Assembly: GCA_022478985.1 (NCBI GenBank)
Contig: JAKSZP010009489.1
Location: forward strand, 48,384 to 112,383
Source of the DNA: Massospora cicadina
Lineage: Eukaryota > Entomophthoromycota > Entomophthoromycetes > Entomophthorales > Entomophthoraceae
DNA length: 64,000 bases
Reading direction: 5' to 3'
The position numbers and the translations under genes were made by a program. Positions 47,444 to 57,589 of this stretch are shown here, piece after piece (the first letter of the stretch is position 1; each line of letters opens with the position of its first letter). Below the pieces are notes generated by a model that was not told where the DNA came from, searched no databases, and saw nothing but the letters and a program-made list of their open reading frames with translations.

Positions 47444-47802
47444 CGCACCTAAGGTGTGATGGGAAGGGTCCTCTTACCTTTCTTGTGCTGCTTGGTCAGC
47501 AGCTGCTCTTTGCGCTGTGGTTTTCACCCCTATGTATGAGTCCTTTAGGGGTACCTTCATGCTGAGTTTAGTATCAGTTTTCGTTTTTTTATTTAGGTCA
47601 ATTTTTGTAACAAGGCACTCCTGCAGTGCACCATTGGAGGTTGACAAAAACTTGGGGATGGTTGGTTGGGAGAATAAGTTTTGATTGGTGCATAGTAACT
47701 TTGCACGGGATAATCTGACTCAAACATCTGGTCCGCAGGTTGGTGGGCCAATCTGATTGGTGAGCAGATTCTTGAGCCACTTCAGCTGCAAATGACTCAA
47801 TG

Positions 47803-48600
47803 TCATTCTGGATATAGGCAGGCAGGATCATGGACGCTGCTGAAGCTGCTTCCTTTGCCCGCTGCTCTATGTGCCTGTTTGGACTTTTTGCGCACTTGTG
47901 GGGACACAGGTTTTACCTGAATGTAATACCCCTGCACGCCCCATGGGAAGGCAGCATTGGTGTCAATGGCAGGTTTGTAATGGGAGTCAGCACTTCTTAT
48001 TGCGTTGGTGAGGACTTCATTTGAGTGATGCCCTCTCTGGAAGTGCAGTGTGTGTGCTTTATGGCCAAAAGCATGACAAAAGGTGCAGATAGAGGATGTG
48101 CTATCCACTGTAACACGGAATGGGTGGGATCCCTGCCCGTCAATATTGATAGCTGTGGTGTAGGGCATTTGGGTTAACTTTTCTGCAATGACAGCTGTTG
48201 GGTAATCGCTGTAATTAGTTTGCCTGTGCTATGCTTTGGCATAAGCATGAAGCGCTGCAATTCAAAAGAGAAAAGTTCTCCATAGGATCAAAGCCCAACT
48301 GAGAGGTGGTGCTCCAGTAATTCACGCTTCACCGTTGTGGGAGGAAGTCAAAAGTGACAAATATTTGGTTAGATTTGGTCCAATGCGTGCACTTTGTTTT
48401 GACCACCCATTGACCATCTGTGAGATTAACTACCACGCACACCTGTGTAGCATTGTCCTTTGCTTGCTTGGTTTCAAACCTGAGTTCAAACCAACTGTGG
48501 GTCATAGAATACAATGCAACATATACAGTGGCTGGGAAGTGTTTGTGCGCATCACCACAGAACTTCTCCCAACGTGCCGTTAAATTAATATCCAGAAAAC
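47803..48600 (-). pseudogene. LINE ORF1 remains
   Basis: WFELRFETKQAKDNATQVCV and QIFVTFDFLPQR (48,330-48,510) look like strands of an RRM-type fold. CTFCHAFGHKAHTLHF at about 48,060-48,095 is a CCHC-like knuckle with the last Cys missing. A basic tail follows (QVRKKSKQAHRAAGKGSS). Frames break near 48,320 and 48,170. An RNA-binding ORF1 protein is the usual partner of ORF2. Confidence 0.6.
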
Positions 48601-48878
48601 CTCAAACCCCATGCTCCACTAAGATAGGGGCTATGAATACTGAGTTTTAATGTACTGGTTGCATTTTACTTTCCAGACTAAAATCTCCAGCGAGATACTC
48701 ACCGCTGTTTTCTTATTTTTATCAAGGCCACAATTGTCGCTGGGGCGTTTACAAATTTTGGACGGTGCAAAGACCAACCCTGTGCCTTTTACTACGCTCG
48801 CCCAACCTTAACCTGACATTGGGTGCACACTCATCTCATCATGTTAATTATCAGACTTACCAGTCTTGAATTGAATCA

Positions 48879-48899
48879 GTTGCAATCAGTGATTGCAAC
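48879..48899. repeat. 21-bp palindrome near LINE 5' end
   Basis: GTTGCAATCA-G-TGATTGCAAC is perfectly self-complementary around one central base, about 10 bp inside the LINE 5' border. Its role is unknown. Confidence 0.6.
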
Positions 48900-48910
48900 C
48901 AAAAGTTTAT

Positions 48911-50142
48911 ATCTGAGTAATGTAATGTATGAAAAAATGCTCAGCAGCAGATATGATGACAAACTGCCACAAGTTATAAATGTGTTAAATGAGATTTAAG
49001 CTAATACCTTTCAGTGGAACAATGAGTTGTACAAACGGATTGGAGATTCCATAGTGAACTCTCTGTGACCCTCGGCAAGGCCAAGCGTTATTATGAGCGC
49101 TCATAAGGCAGCTGGACATGGTGGTTTGCGTAAGACGTTAGAATTGTTGCACCCTCAGCATTATTAAAAAAGTATGAACTTTGACGTGCTTGAGAAAATT
49201 TCATGCCGCCACCATTGCCAAGTGGAAAAGCTTTACTGCCAGAAGACCTCTTATTGGGTGATAAAATCACATTTTGCATGGCATATAGTTTTCAATAATG
49301 TTTTTGGGCCCCTACCAATGGGAGTGAACTGGTTAAAATACATTCTGATGGTGATCGACCACTTGAACAGGTGGGTTAAAGCACAGGCATTATGGGATTT
49401 GGGGGTAGTCACAGTGGCCAAGTTCATAATGGAATGCATAAACCAGTGACATGGCTGCCATCAGTTCATCCTTACTAAAAGTAGAACAAACTTCACCTCT
49501 CACATCCTACCAAAGCTAAATGAGCTGATTGCCATCTGTTGGGTCCTGACAACCCCATATCACCAGAGTCCAATGGTATAGTTGAGCGAGTTAATGGGAC
49601 CTTAGTGAACATACTCTGGAAATTAGTAACGAATCAACCTTCATATTGGAGTTCTCTCCTTTCTTTTGCCATTTTTGCCTACAACAATAGTTATCACTCT
49701 GCAATGGGGAAAAGTCCCTTCCAGATACTATATTAATGGCACCCAGATCTTCCTGCATTTCTCTATGCCTGCGTAGAAGATACCAAGGGAATGAATCTGC
49801 AATGTTCCTTGACTAAACTGGCAAACACTTTAGAAGCTGCAAACTGATGCATACTCTTTCACCCTGGCCAAAAAATAAAGAATCAGGCTGCTGATCGGGT
49901 ACAATGTACCACGCTAGCTTTTTCAAAAGAAGAGTTGGTTTTGGTTTAAAAGCACAACACAGTTTCATTCTGAAGTATAAGTTGGCCAACATCTGGGTTA
50001 ATCTATTTGAGATAATCGAAAAGATGGGTATTGACGCCTACACTATCAAGGACCCCACAAGCGGTAAGATCATTAATCAAGTGCACGCAAAGTTCCTCTG
50101 GGCATATAAACAATAGAGTATTATTATCCAGTCGAGGGGTAA
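48911..50142 (+). pseudogene. Element B integrase
   Basis: After the LINE the B frame continues with NNELYKRIGD and SAHKAAGHGGLRKTLELL (zinc finger, near 49,095). The core FNNVFGPLPMGVNWLKYILMVIDHLNRWVK spans 49,290-49,380, and [16 protein letters not shown] follows near 49,578. The tail is FEIIEKMGIDAYTIKDPTSG, then INQVHAKFLWAYKQ with TAG at 50,116. A tract GTCGAGGGG lies before the 3' LTR. No chromodomain is seen. Confidence 0.8.
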
Positions 50143-50726
50143 AGTTGAGATTTTGATATGACTGGATGATAAGCCCCAAATAGCTGCGGCGGATTAGCTA
50201 AATCTGTCAACAACAATTTAATAGTGTACAAATATTCAAGCGCTTTAGGATAAGGCAATACTGAGCCAGGAAGGATAGTTATTGGATCATCTCCAAATAA
50301 AGTGATAAGGTGATGTCAACTCATGACAAAAACTTTCTAGATCGCCTCAAACTAAGCTGATAGAAAATTGAATACTAGACTCTGCCAGAACCTCTCAGAT
50401 ATGAGGATGAACCAATGAGATTATAGCGGTAAAGAATAGCCTAAGCAAAATGGTCTGTATCTGACAAAGTCGTTGATATATAAGCAAGCTGAGAAGTTTA
50501 GAGGGGGATGATTGTTGGTAGGAAGAAGGGAGCGGAGCAGAACGAGTCTGCTAGTAGGTATGAAATTTAGATAAAATAGTGTAATCGAAGCTATTTGCTT
50601 CATATTTATTAATTTCAGTTTGTCTTGAGGACCGGCGGTCTCCATATCATCCATCTGTTGCTCAGTGGGATCAACCCTGTGCAACCCCTTACTGCGTATT
50701 TCAACTATATTGCCAAAAATATAACA
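50143..50726 (+). repeat. 3' LTR of element B
   Basis: 584-bp partner of 36,917-37,502, AGTTGAGATTTTGATATG to AAATATAACA. It is followed by CCAGA and the last bases of the F LTR. Confidence 0.85.
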
Positions 50727-50731
50727 CCAGA

Positions 50732-50748
50732 CTTTTAATTTTCTGACA
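50732..50748 (-). repeat. 5' LTR of element F, outer end
   Basis: CTTTTAATTTTCTGACA corresponds to CTTGTAAATGTCTGACA at 3,201-3,217, the end of the E LTR. This shows element B landed 17-22 bp from the F LTR border. Confidence 0.7.
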
Positions 50749-51180
50749 CCAATGAAGTCCTTCCCATGATCCACAGTAGGTGGAGATGAAAGGAGGGGTG
50801 AGAATTGGTGAAGGTGAAGAATGGCATCAGAAGTAACCCTATAAGTAATCATTGAATTTGACAAGGAAAGCCAGGTCAATTGAGTTGAATCACATTCATA
50901 TGTAATCCCATTAAATGGCTTAAGTAACCAGATTTTAATCTTTTATATCGTGGCTTAAGTTAGTAATACTTTGATCATAGAGATCATAGAGAAATTTCTA
51001 AAGTACATGGAGAAAAGAAAATAGTAGAAGTAATTGAAGACACTAGAGCTAGTTACTGAGAGTACCATATGTCAATCTTATAGTATTCATACAATAACCA
51101 AAGTGACTCCATCCCAACAATCAAAAAGAAGAACCAGACTTTTTAGTTGATGAAAATTTTAACAGGGGACACCATGTAAA
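50749..51180. other. Unassigned sequence beside element F
   Basis: About 430 bases flanking the nest. No ORF with recognisable motifs. It may be the decayed upstream part of element G. Confidence 0.3.
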
Positions 51181-53480
51181 AGATTATATGGTATGGTTCC
51201 AGAGCCGCTTATAAGTTCCTGTCAGACCTCTTCACCTAGAGATAAACAAGGAGCATCATGATGGGATAATCAATTGGCGCCCTGAGAAGATGAAACTCCT
51301 GAAGCTTATCTGCCACACATATAACTAAATGGAATTTCAGCCCAGGTGGCTTGGTATACCAAGGAGTCTCTTGTCTGTAACAGGATTAAACTAAATTTTC
51401 AGCCCATTGCTGGCATGCTGGTGCCTGTCCAGAAATAATAAGGTCCTTGTACTACCCACACAGTTGGTTTTCTTGTAAATTTATTCATCTAGGATGGGCG
51501 CAATGCCACCTTGGTAGTGGTGGACTGATCCTGAAGTTTGCCCAACTTTCATCATTTCACACCACAATAACAGCGGCGCAGATGTCAAATTATCTGTTTC
51601 TCACTTTTCTCTCCACATGGCATACACCAAGAGATTTATTATCAATTATGGGCATCAGTTCATATCGATAATTTGGATTGAGTTGTGCAAGACTCTTCAA
51701 ATTTGTCTGTGCTACTCTACTGCCTTCTCCCCACAATCAGATAGTCATACAGAGCGAGTGAACCAGCGTTTGGAACAATTTTTGCAGTGTTAAATTGCTA
51801 CTTACCATTAAGATTGGGCTTCACACCTTCCTTTAGCGCAATTTACCTACAACAACGCCCAGCATTCTCCTGTCATGGCTACCTGACAGAATTGAGGGAA
51901 CCAACTGCCAAGATAAAGCTGGACGCCAGGAGTCCAAAAAGGTCAAGCTACAGGACCTCCATGACTAAAGCATACAATGGAACAACGCTGGGTGTAGGCT
52001 AGATATGCCCAGGTTGGTCCAGGGAATGTGCGTGATGCTCCGCCCTGCATTACAGCAAAGTCGTTAAAACTCACTATCTATTTTCTTTATGATGATGGTT
52101 TGATTTAATTACTTTGCAAATGGGGTTTTGAAACCCATTTGAACTTTGAAATTTCTAAATTGGGTCAGCCTTGCCTACAATCAATAACTTGAGTTTGGTC
52201 AATCTCAAGCTACAGTACCCTGGCAGTTGGAAACGTGCGCCTATTGGTGCACTTAAGCTTAGCACCACTTCCGCCAATTGAAACTCCTTTAAAATCATAT
52301 AAGTATGTTTCCTCAAGACTAAAATTCCTCGTTGGTCAACTTTCCTAATAAAAAATCCCCCATTATCTTTACATTTTTAATAGTTCTTTGGGTGAACCTG
52401 TGCGCGGAACTCATCAAGGAGGTCTCCAAAAACGTTGGTTATGTTAAACTTAAAAAATATCTACTGAATCTGGTGCACTGCTGGTCAGCCCTGGTCCCCT
52501 CCAGATTGAGGCACCCAAGAACTCCTGCACTAATCTCTACTTGGGTATGGAATCCCCTTTGGGTCCAACCAAGTCTTGTGGTTTCTTAGTTTTCTACTCC
52601 TATATACAGCGTTGTACGCCCTTGCCATGGGTCCCTTTTGTTATGGCATCCGCAGCAGTGCTCTGTTTACCATTTTGATAATGACTAGTTCCCTGGCAGT
52701 GTGGCAGTGCATCCCGCACCACATCTCTGGGAACGGGAGAGTTATAGACACTCTCCTTGCACTTCCATTGGTTGTTCTTCTTTTTTAGTTATAGCTATAA
52801 CCCCTCATTCAATATGGTACCCAGGTATGGTTCCAAGGTGGAAGTGGTGATGGACTTTGCCAAGTTCATCAGGAAAGTGCACCAGGTGGAAAAATGTTTT
52901 TGTAGGCTGCCATTAAGATGTAAAAGGAGAATTTTAATGATAAGAGGAGAGTAGTTCTAAATATAAGGTGTAACATCTGATGATTCTTAATGCCAAGAAT
53001 AATTTCTATTAAACATCTATGTAAGAAGTTGAAGCCATATAGTATAGGGCCTTTCTGTATCGTTAAAAAAGGTGGTTCATGCCTCCTACCAGCTGTATCT
53101 GCCACCAAAATTCCAAATCTTTGCCACCTTTCATGAGAGTAAACTGACTCCATTTGAGGGTTCTCCCCCTAAGACCCCAGAGTCATGTCTTGTAGATGAG
53201 GCGCCTGAGTGGCAATTATAGGAGATTTTGGCCTCCTGTTAGTCTAGAAGGAGGCTTTGATTTCTAGTATCTTGAAAAAGGGTTTGACAGCGGAAAACAG
53301 TTGGGTCCCAGCCAGGGATTATTCCCATGGACAGGACCTGATTGACATGTTCCATCAACGCTTTCCTGATCCACAGGTCCCAAACCCACATCCATAGTTG
53401 CATCCATAAAGTTTCTTCAGCCCATAAAAACTTCCCTCTTGCTGAAGCCCCTGGGGAAGGGGTGGAGCCAATGAAATCAT
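51181..53480 (+). pseudogene. Chromodomain Gypsy element G: integrase remains
   Basis: Broken frames read like a chromovirus integrase. Zinc finger remnants near 51,240-51,400 lead to SDSHTERVNQRLEQFLQC (51,740-51,795) and then FTYNNAQHSPVMA-like text. After an insertion at 51,884-52,793 the reading resumes with SYNPSFN, HVSKLTPF-type text (CATTTCATGAGAGTAAACTGACTCC) and EGSPPKTPESCLVDEAPEWQL. A chromodomain follows with SWVPARDYSHGQDLIDMFHQ and RFPDPQVPNPHP (53,300-53,395). Upstream gag and RT are missing. It is related to D but diverged. Confidence 0.75.
51884..52793. repeat. 0.9-kb insertion in element G, possibly a solo LTR
   Basis: The integrase text breaks after VMAT near 51,883 and resumes at about 52,793 (SYNPSFN). 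The inserted stretch starts TGACAG and has no coding motif. GCTAC before and GCTAT after could be a mutated duplication, but the exact border is uncertain. It contains a short hairpin GGAGAGT...ACTCTCC at 52,736-52,755. Confidence 0.45.
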
Positions 53481-54292
53481 AGGCTAATGCCATGTCCTAT
53501 TATACAATTTCTGGAGTGAATTGCAAGGACAAGGAGGAAATAAGCAAGTCTAAAGGGTCAAGTTGTTCGCCATCCATGACCTCATATATGCACTGTGGAT
53601 AATGCTAGGTTTAGGCTAAGCAAGACTAGGTTAATCCTCAGTAATCAGGTGGTGTGTTTCAAGATTTTAAGTCATCAGTATTAAAATCAGTTAGTATCAT
53701 TTAAATGATTACAATATCATTGCATTTAATTTCCAACTTTTGATTGGACTTGTTTAAAAATTCTATTACCAAAAAAGGTAAAAATCAGTTGATTTTGAAA
53801 ATATTGAGTTCACTATACTTAAGCGATAGAACTACCTTTGATGGTAGTCTCATCCTATTGTCCAAAATTAAGTCTGAGACCCAACAGATGAATCCAGGAT
53901 TATCACCCCCAATGGTCTTTATGATAATGTTTCTCTGACCAATATCTATGTTGGACATCTCTCTTATTTAAATAAAGGCTATTTTTGAATTAACTATCCA
54001 ATGCTATCAGCCCTTGCAGTTTACCTCTTAGCTGAGTTATCCCAGGTATATCATAAGCTATAAAAATGTTGGTGCTTTACAAGGCTTAGCTTTTTTAATC
54101 TGTTTATTGTTCTTTCTTTGGAGAGTTAGAGACACTCTCTTTACACAAACTAAGAGGTAAACAAAATTGGCAAGATTGCAAAATTCAATTTTATCTAAAG
54201 GAAAGACATTTGTCTCAGATAAGATTCAGTAACCTATTAGCAATTAGAACTTATGCATATAGTCTAAAATCCTTTTTAGAACTTCTTTAGTT
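53481..54292. other. AT-rich non-coding sequence
   Basis: No gene seen. A hairpin GGAGAGT-TAGAGAC-ACTCTC at 54,120-54,139 repeats the hairpin at 52,736-52,755, hinting that an LTR of the same family as that insertion lies here. Confidence 0.4.
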
Positions 54293-54345
54293 TCCAAGTA
54301 TACTATACTTTTTTAGTACTAGATGGTCTCCAAGTATACTATACT
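54293..54345 (-). mobile_element. 19-bp tail-only retroposon insertion
   Basis: The 17-bp sequence TCCAAGTATACTATACT occurs at 54,293-54,309 and again, unchanged, at 54,329-54,345. Between them lie 19 bases that on the minus strand read GACCATCTAGTACTAAAAA. That is the same 3' tail as at 60,112-60,135 and is related to the ends of ORF1-only copies 2 and 3. A poly-A end and a long perfect duplication are marks of target-primed reverse transcription. Confidence 0.75.
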
Positions 54346-54597
54346 AAAGACCATAAATAAAGGGTATTGCCTCTCAATTTTTATTTAGTTGAGTTTTCTA
54401 TATTATGATATTTTATCAACTATTATTACTTAGCTATATCAATTAAATTTTGGTGCAACCCTTTCATTTTTGAAAATTTTAAAAAGGACCCTTTTATTCT
54501 CTTTTGCTTTGATAGACTAAATTATAGTTGAATTTTAAAAAGTTTTTTAAAAAATTATAAAAAGCCAGCAGCTTAAATTGAGCAATTCAATCAGTAT

Positions 54598-55406
54598 GTT
54601 GATGCCATTGACGCCTGCTGCCCCAGCTTGGGGTGTTGGTGCTCTGCATTATGTCGTCCTTCAGCTGCCACCAAAGCACTTATGGGCTGGCTCTGCTAGC
54701 TCTCCCAATGCCACTGAGCATTATGTCCCACTTTGGGACTTAGCCCATCATCTCACAATCTCACAGGTGGTGCTCCAGGGCCCTTTGGTGTTATCTTGGA
54801 GCAACTTGCATTTTGGCCTCCAGGCAAATTATGGGAATTTTTATATCCAAGCGCGGCCATCATTGAGATGGCCACGGCATTTTTCAAACCTGCCAGATAT
54901 AATGATTTTCGCCCTTTCAAGGGCTATTTTGGCCTTAGTTTGAGATCTTAGGCTGATGCAGTAGCAGCATATAAGCTGCCAATAATTTTTAAAATATTCC
55001 AATTCCCACCATTCACATATGGCTCCAAGATGAGGCCACTTTATTGGTCCAGTTTGCCAGGTTGCCTTTGTTTCACTCCCCTAAAAATCTTTGCCACGAA
55101 CAGACAGAGGGTTTAGCCATTTATGGCGCAGACCCATTTTTCAGTTCATGGTTCCCAACGAGGTGGATTGGTTGGCAGGGCCTTAAACCTTTGGGACAAT
55201 CTGCTCTTTCCATCATGACACCCATCTTGTGATTCCCCCCACACTGTGATCAGATCCACACCTGATCACCCTTTTTGAGCGCATGTCAAAAATGTCTGTG
55301 CCATTTGCCCCTTGTGCTTTAGTTTAGATCATTTGTAGCACATGTGCCCCACAGCTTCCACCTCCACCGCTTCTGCCACTCCTCCTTCCAGCGCTGGGCC
55401 AGCTGC
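54598..55406 (+). pseudogene. ORF1-like protein, copy 3, N-terminal part
   Basis: Start MLMPLTPAAPAWGVGALHYV at 54,598. The text then runs through MATAFFKPARYNDFRPFKGY (frame 2 from about 54,850), KMRPLYWSSLPG and the knuckle CPLCFSLDHL*HMC near 55,303-55,345, where one Lys/Arg codon is a stop. It is cut at 55,406 by element H. Several frameshifts and stops lie between blocks. Collinear with copy 2. Confidence 0.6.
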
Positions 55407-56028
55407 TGTAACGGATCAGGTGGTACCTGATCTGTACATTGCTACAGATTAGTTAGTACTTGATCCAAATAGGAAATTAATAAGAAGAAACCCAAATAAA
55501 GGGGAATCAGAGTAAGGAAAATTTGATGGTCCAAAGCTGAAGTGCATCTGAGTCAATATGACGTCAGACTTACAAGTATTTTGGACAATGATTCCATGGG
55601 GAATGAAATCATTACTCGAGATGTGCTGGATGATTTAGAAGAGCTTGGTATAGTAAAAAGCCTATTTTATATTTGCAAATGCACTATATATTTGAGGATG
55701 GGATGGCTTGAATAACCAGTTGAGTCTTCTACAATAAACCCTAAAAATCCAATAAAGATCTAGTTGCAAGTCAAAAAGAATATTTTATTTAAAATAGAAT
55801 ATTGGATCAAAGGCATGGGCTCCAATAGTGGGCATGGTGTGGCGTTGGCGTGTTACTCGGCATCCTCCTACAGCATGTGGACAGGAATTTGAGGGCATGT
55901 GGCGATGGCGAAACTTGGCAGATGGGTTCAGGGATTGGCTCTGGTGGGCTGGTTCCTAGTAGAGTCAGTTATGTGGCTCTTACTTCCCAATTCCATTTTG
56001 GGATATTGGCGTGAACCCATTTATTACA
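55407..56028 (+). repeat. 5' LTR of element H
   Basis: TGTAACGGATCAGG to CCCATTTATTACA. Aligns throughout with 56,965-57,584. Differences include GGCGTTGGCG against GGCATTGGCA, again CpG decay. Confidence 0.88.
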
Positions 56029-56061
56029 CTAGACTCAACTCAACTTGTTCTTGGTTTGGCC

Positions 56062-56203
56062 GTGAGTGGAAGGAGGTGGATGTTCTGGAAGGGGAGGAAT
56101 GATCTGATTGTGAGTCAAAGGAGGTTATGTTTCAGAAGGGGAGGAATGGACTGACTGTGAGTTGAAGGAGGTGGAGGTTCAGAAAGGAAGTGAATGGATC
56201 TAC
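56062..56203 (+). repeat. 48-bp tandem repeat in element H
   Basis: Three units begin GTGAGT at 56,062, 56,110 and 56,157 (spacing 48 and 47), each with GGAGG...GTT..GGAAGGGGAGGAATG. A diverged fourth unit may follow. Confidence 0.65.
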
Positions 56204-56290
56204 GGTGACCTGAAAGAAGTATCACGAGAAAAGTGTCAGGTTTGGTTGGCTCAAGTGTCAGGAGGAACTGGGGAGGAAGTGTAACAGGGG

Positions 56291-56805
56291 GCAGATGAAA
56301 TGGCGCGGGCCATGGCAGATCTTGAGAAGAATCAATGGGGGAGTATGGCGCGGGCAGTGGCCCATCAGGAGCAGCAGGCAGATACCCAAAAGGTGTCCAA
56401 AGGAGCTGTGGATGAGTTGTACTGGGGGGCGGATGAAATGGCATTAGCCATGGCGGATATTGAGAAAAATCTATGGGGAAGTGCAGAGCGGGCGGTGGCC
56501 CAGCAAGAGCAACAGGCGGATCCATGAGGTATGCCTAGAAGAGCTGTGGATGGAGTGCACTGAGGGGTGGACAAGATGATGTGCGCCCTGGCAGATTCTG
56601 AGGAAGAGCTATGAGGAAGTTTGGAGTGGGTGGTGGCCCACCAGAAGCAACAGGCAGATCCATGAAGAGCGTCTGGAGGAGCTGTGGATGGAGCATACTG
56701 AGGGTCAGATGGGATGGCATGTGCCCAGATGGATACCAAGGAGAAGTTATGGGGATGTTTGGAACAGGTGAGGGCCCACCAGGAGTGACAGGCAGATTAG
56801 TATGG
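56291..56805 (+). repeat. 138-bp coding-phase tandem repeat in element H
   Basis: Units start at 56,291, 56,429, 56,567 and 56,705 (exact 138-bp spacing; the last is partial). 138 is 46 codons, so reading phase is kept. In the plus frame the first two units read ADEMARAMADLEKNQWGS and ADEMALAMADIEKNLWGS, then RAVA-QEQQAD, an alpha-helical, heptad-like pattern. The minus strand is also open and proline-rich. Which strand was coding is unclear. Confidence 0.8.
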
Positions 56806-56964
56806 AGCACCAGATCCAGAGCTTGGTAGATGGACAAAGGGCTGGCTGCATGCACAAGTTAAGTGGAAATGTGATCCAAAGGAGGAGATGATGTGGCAAA
56901 TGGGAAAAGTTGGTGCGCAGTGCCCGGGGATGGCCCAGGGATTCTGATCTTCACAGGGGGGTGA

Positions 56965-57584
56965 TGTAACAGATCAGGTGGTACCTGATCCGTACATTGC
57001 AATGGATCAGTTAGTACTCAATCTAAATAGGAAATTAATAAGAAGAAACCTGAATAAAGGGGAATTGGAGCAAGGGAAATTCGATGGTCCAAAGCCAAAA
57101 TGCATCAGAGTCAATATAATGTCAGACTTCTGAGTGTTTCAGGTGATGATTCCATGAGGAATGGAATCATCACCTGAGATGTGCTGGATGATTCAGGAGA
57201 GCTTGGCATAGTGGAAAGCCTATTTTATATTTGCAAATGCACTATATATTTGAGGATGGGCTGGCTTGAATAGCCAGTTTAGTCTTCTATGATAAACCCT
57301 AAAAATCCAATAAAAATCTGGTTGCAAGTTAAAAAGAATATTTTTAAAAATAAAATATTGGATTGAAGACATGGGCTCCAATAGTGGGCATGGTGTGGCA
57401 TTGGCATGTTATTCGGCATCCTCCTACAGCGTGTGGACAGGAATCCAAGGGCATGTGGCAATGGTGGAACTCTGCAGATGGGTTTGGGGATTGGCTCTTG
57501 TGGTCTGGTTCCTAGTAGAGTCAGTTATGTGGCTCTTACTTCCTAATTCCCTTTTGGGATATTGGCACAAACCCATTTGTTACA
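56965..57584 (+). repeat. 3' LTR of element H
   Basis: TGTAACAGATCAGG to CCCATTTGTTACA, followed by GCTGC. Confidence 0.88.
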
Positions 57585-57589
57585 GCTGC

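Larger units (their letters stand above)
43710..48910 (-). mobile_element. LINE (non-LTR retrotransposon), 5.2 kb
   Basis: A minus-strand element holds ORF1 with a zinc-finger-like motif, then ORF2 with an APE-type endonuclease, RT and a C-terminal zinc finger. Its 3' end at 43,710 reads AAATAAAAT, and a 12-bp target duplication flanks it. The length suggests a complete or nearly complete copy. Frames are broken, so it is inactive. The architecture fits endonuclease-bearing LINEs; I cannot assign a clade with certainty. Confidence 0.85.
43698..48922. repeat. Target-site duplication of the LINE
   Basis: ATCTGAGCAATG (43,698-43,709) and ATCTGAGTAATG (48,911-48,922) match at 11 of 12 positions. 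Together they restore the B reading ADLSN...MYEKM. Confidence 0.8.
36917..50726 (+). mobile_element. Ty3/Gypsy element B, interrupted three times
   Basis: LTRs at 36,917-37,502 (586 bp) and 50,143-50,726 (584 bp) flank gag, protease, RT, RNase H and integrase. The TSD CCAGA lies at 36,912-36,916 and 50,727-50,731. The start is inferred as TGTTGAGATTYTGATATG from both damaged copies. This aligns in length with TGTCAATAAATTGATATG of element A, so A and B are sister families. A solo D LTR, a solo A LTR and a LINE account for the 13.8-kb span; the element itself would be about 6.7 kb. Confidence 0.85.
31092..50748 (-). mobile_element. Ty3/Gypsy element F, outermost of the nest
   Basis: An E-related element on the minus strand. 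Coding text runs from integrase (31,092) up to gag (34,165). The primer site is near 34,238-34,252 and the 5' LTR is in three pieces (34,255-34,383; 36,295-36,916; 50,732-50,748), split by ORF1-only copy 2 and element B. The last 17 bases (ACTTTTAATTTTCTGACA region) match the end of the E LTR. Its 3' part must lie left of the window because element A is inserted in its integrase. About 1.8 kb found in E (about 5,950-7,738) is missing at 33,755. Confidence 0.8.
55407..57584 (+). mobile_element. Small LTR retroelement H (2.2 kb) with tandem repeats
   Basis: Two direct repeats (55,407-56,028, 622 bp; 56,965-57,584, 620 bp) begin TGTAAC and end ATTACA or GTTACA. A 5-bp TSD GCTGC lies at 55,402-55,406 and 57,585-57,589. 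A G-rich tract ACAGGGGGGTGA precedes the second repeat. The 936-bp interior has no gag, protease, RT or integrase motif but contains 48-bp and 138-bp tandem repeats. This fits a non-autonomous LTR element (TRIM or small LARD type). Confidence 0.85.

Noticed and set aside
53239..53493. An 84-codon minus-strand ORF first thought to match the antisense ORF of element C
   Set aside because: The opposite strand reads a clear integrase chromodomain (SWVPARDYSHGQDLIDMFHQ), so the minus frame is a shadow.
56115..56855. Proline-rich minus-strand ORFs as a separate host gene
   Set aside because: They fall wholly inside the tandem repeats of element H, whose 46-codon period keeps several frames open by chance.
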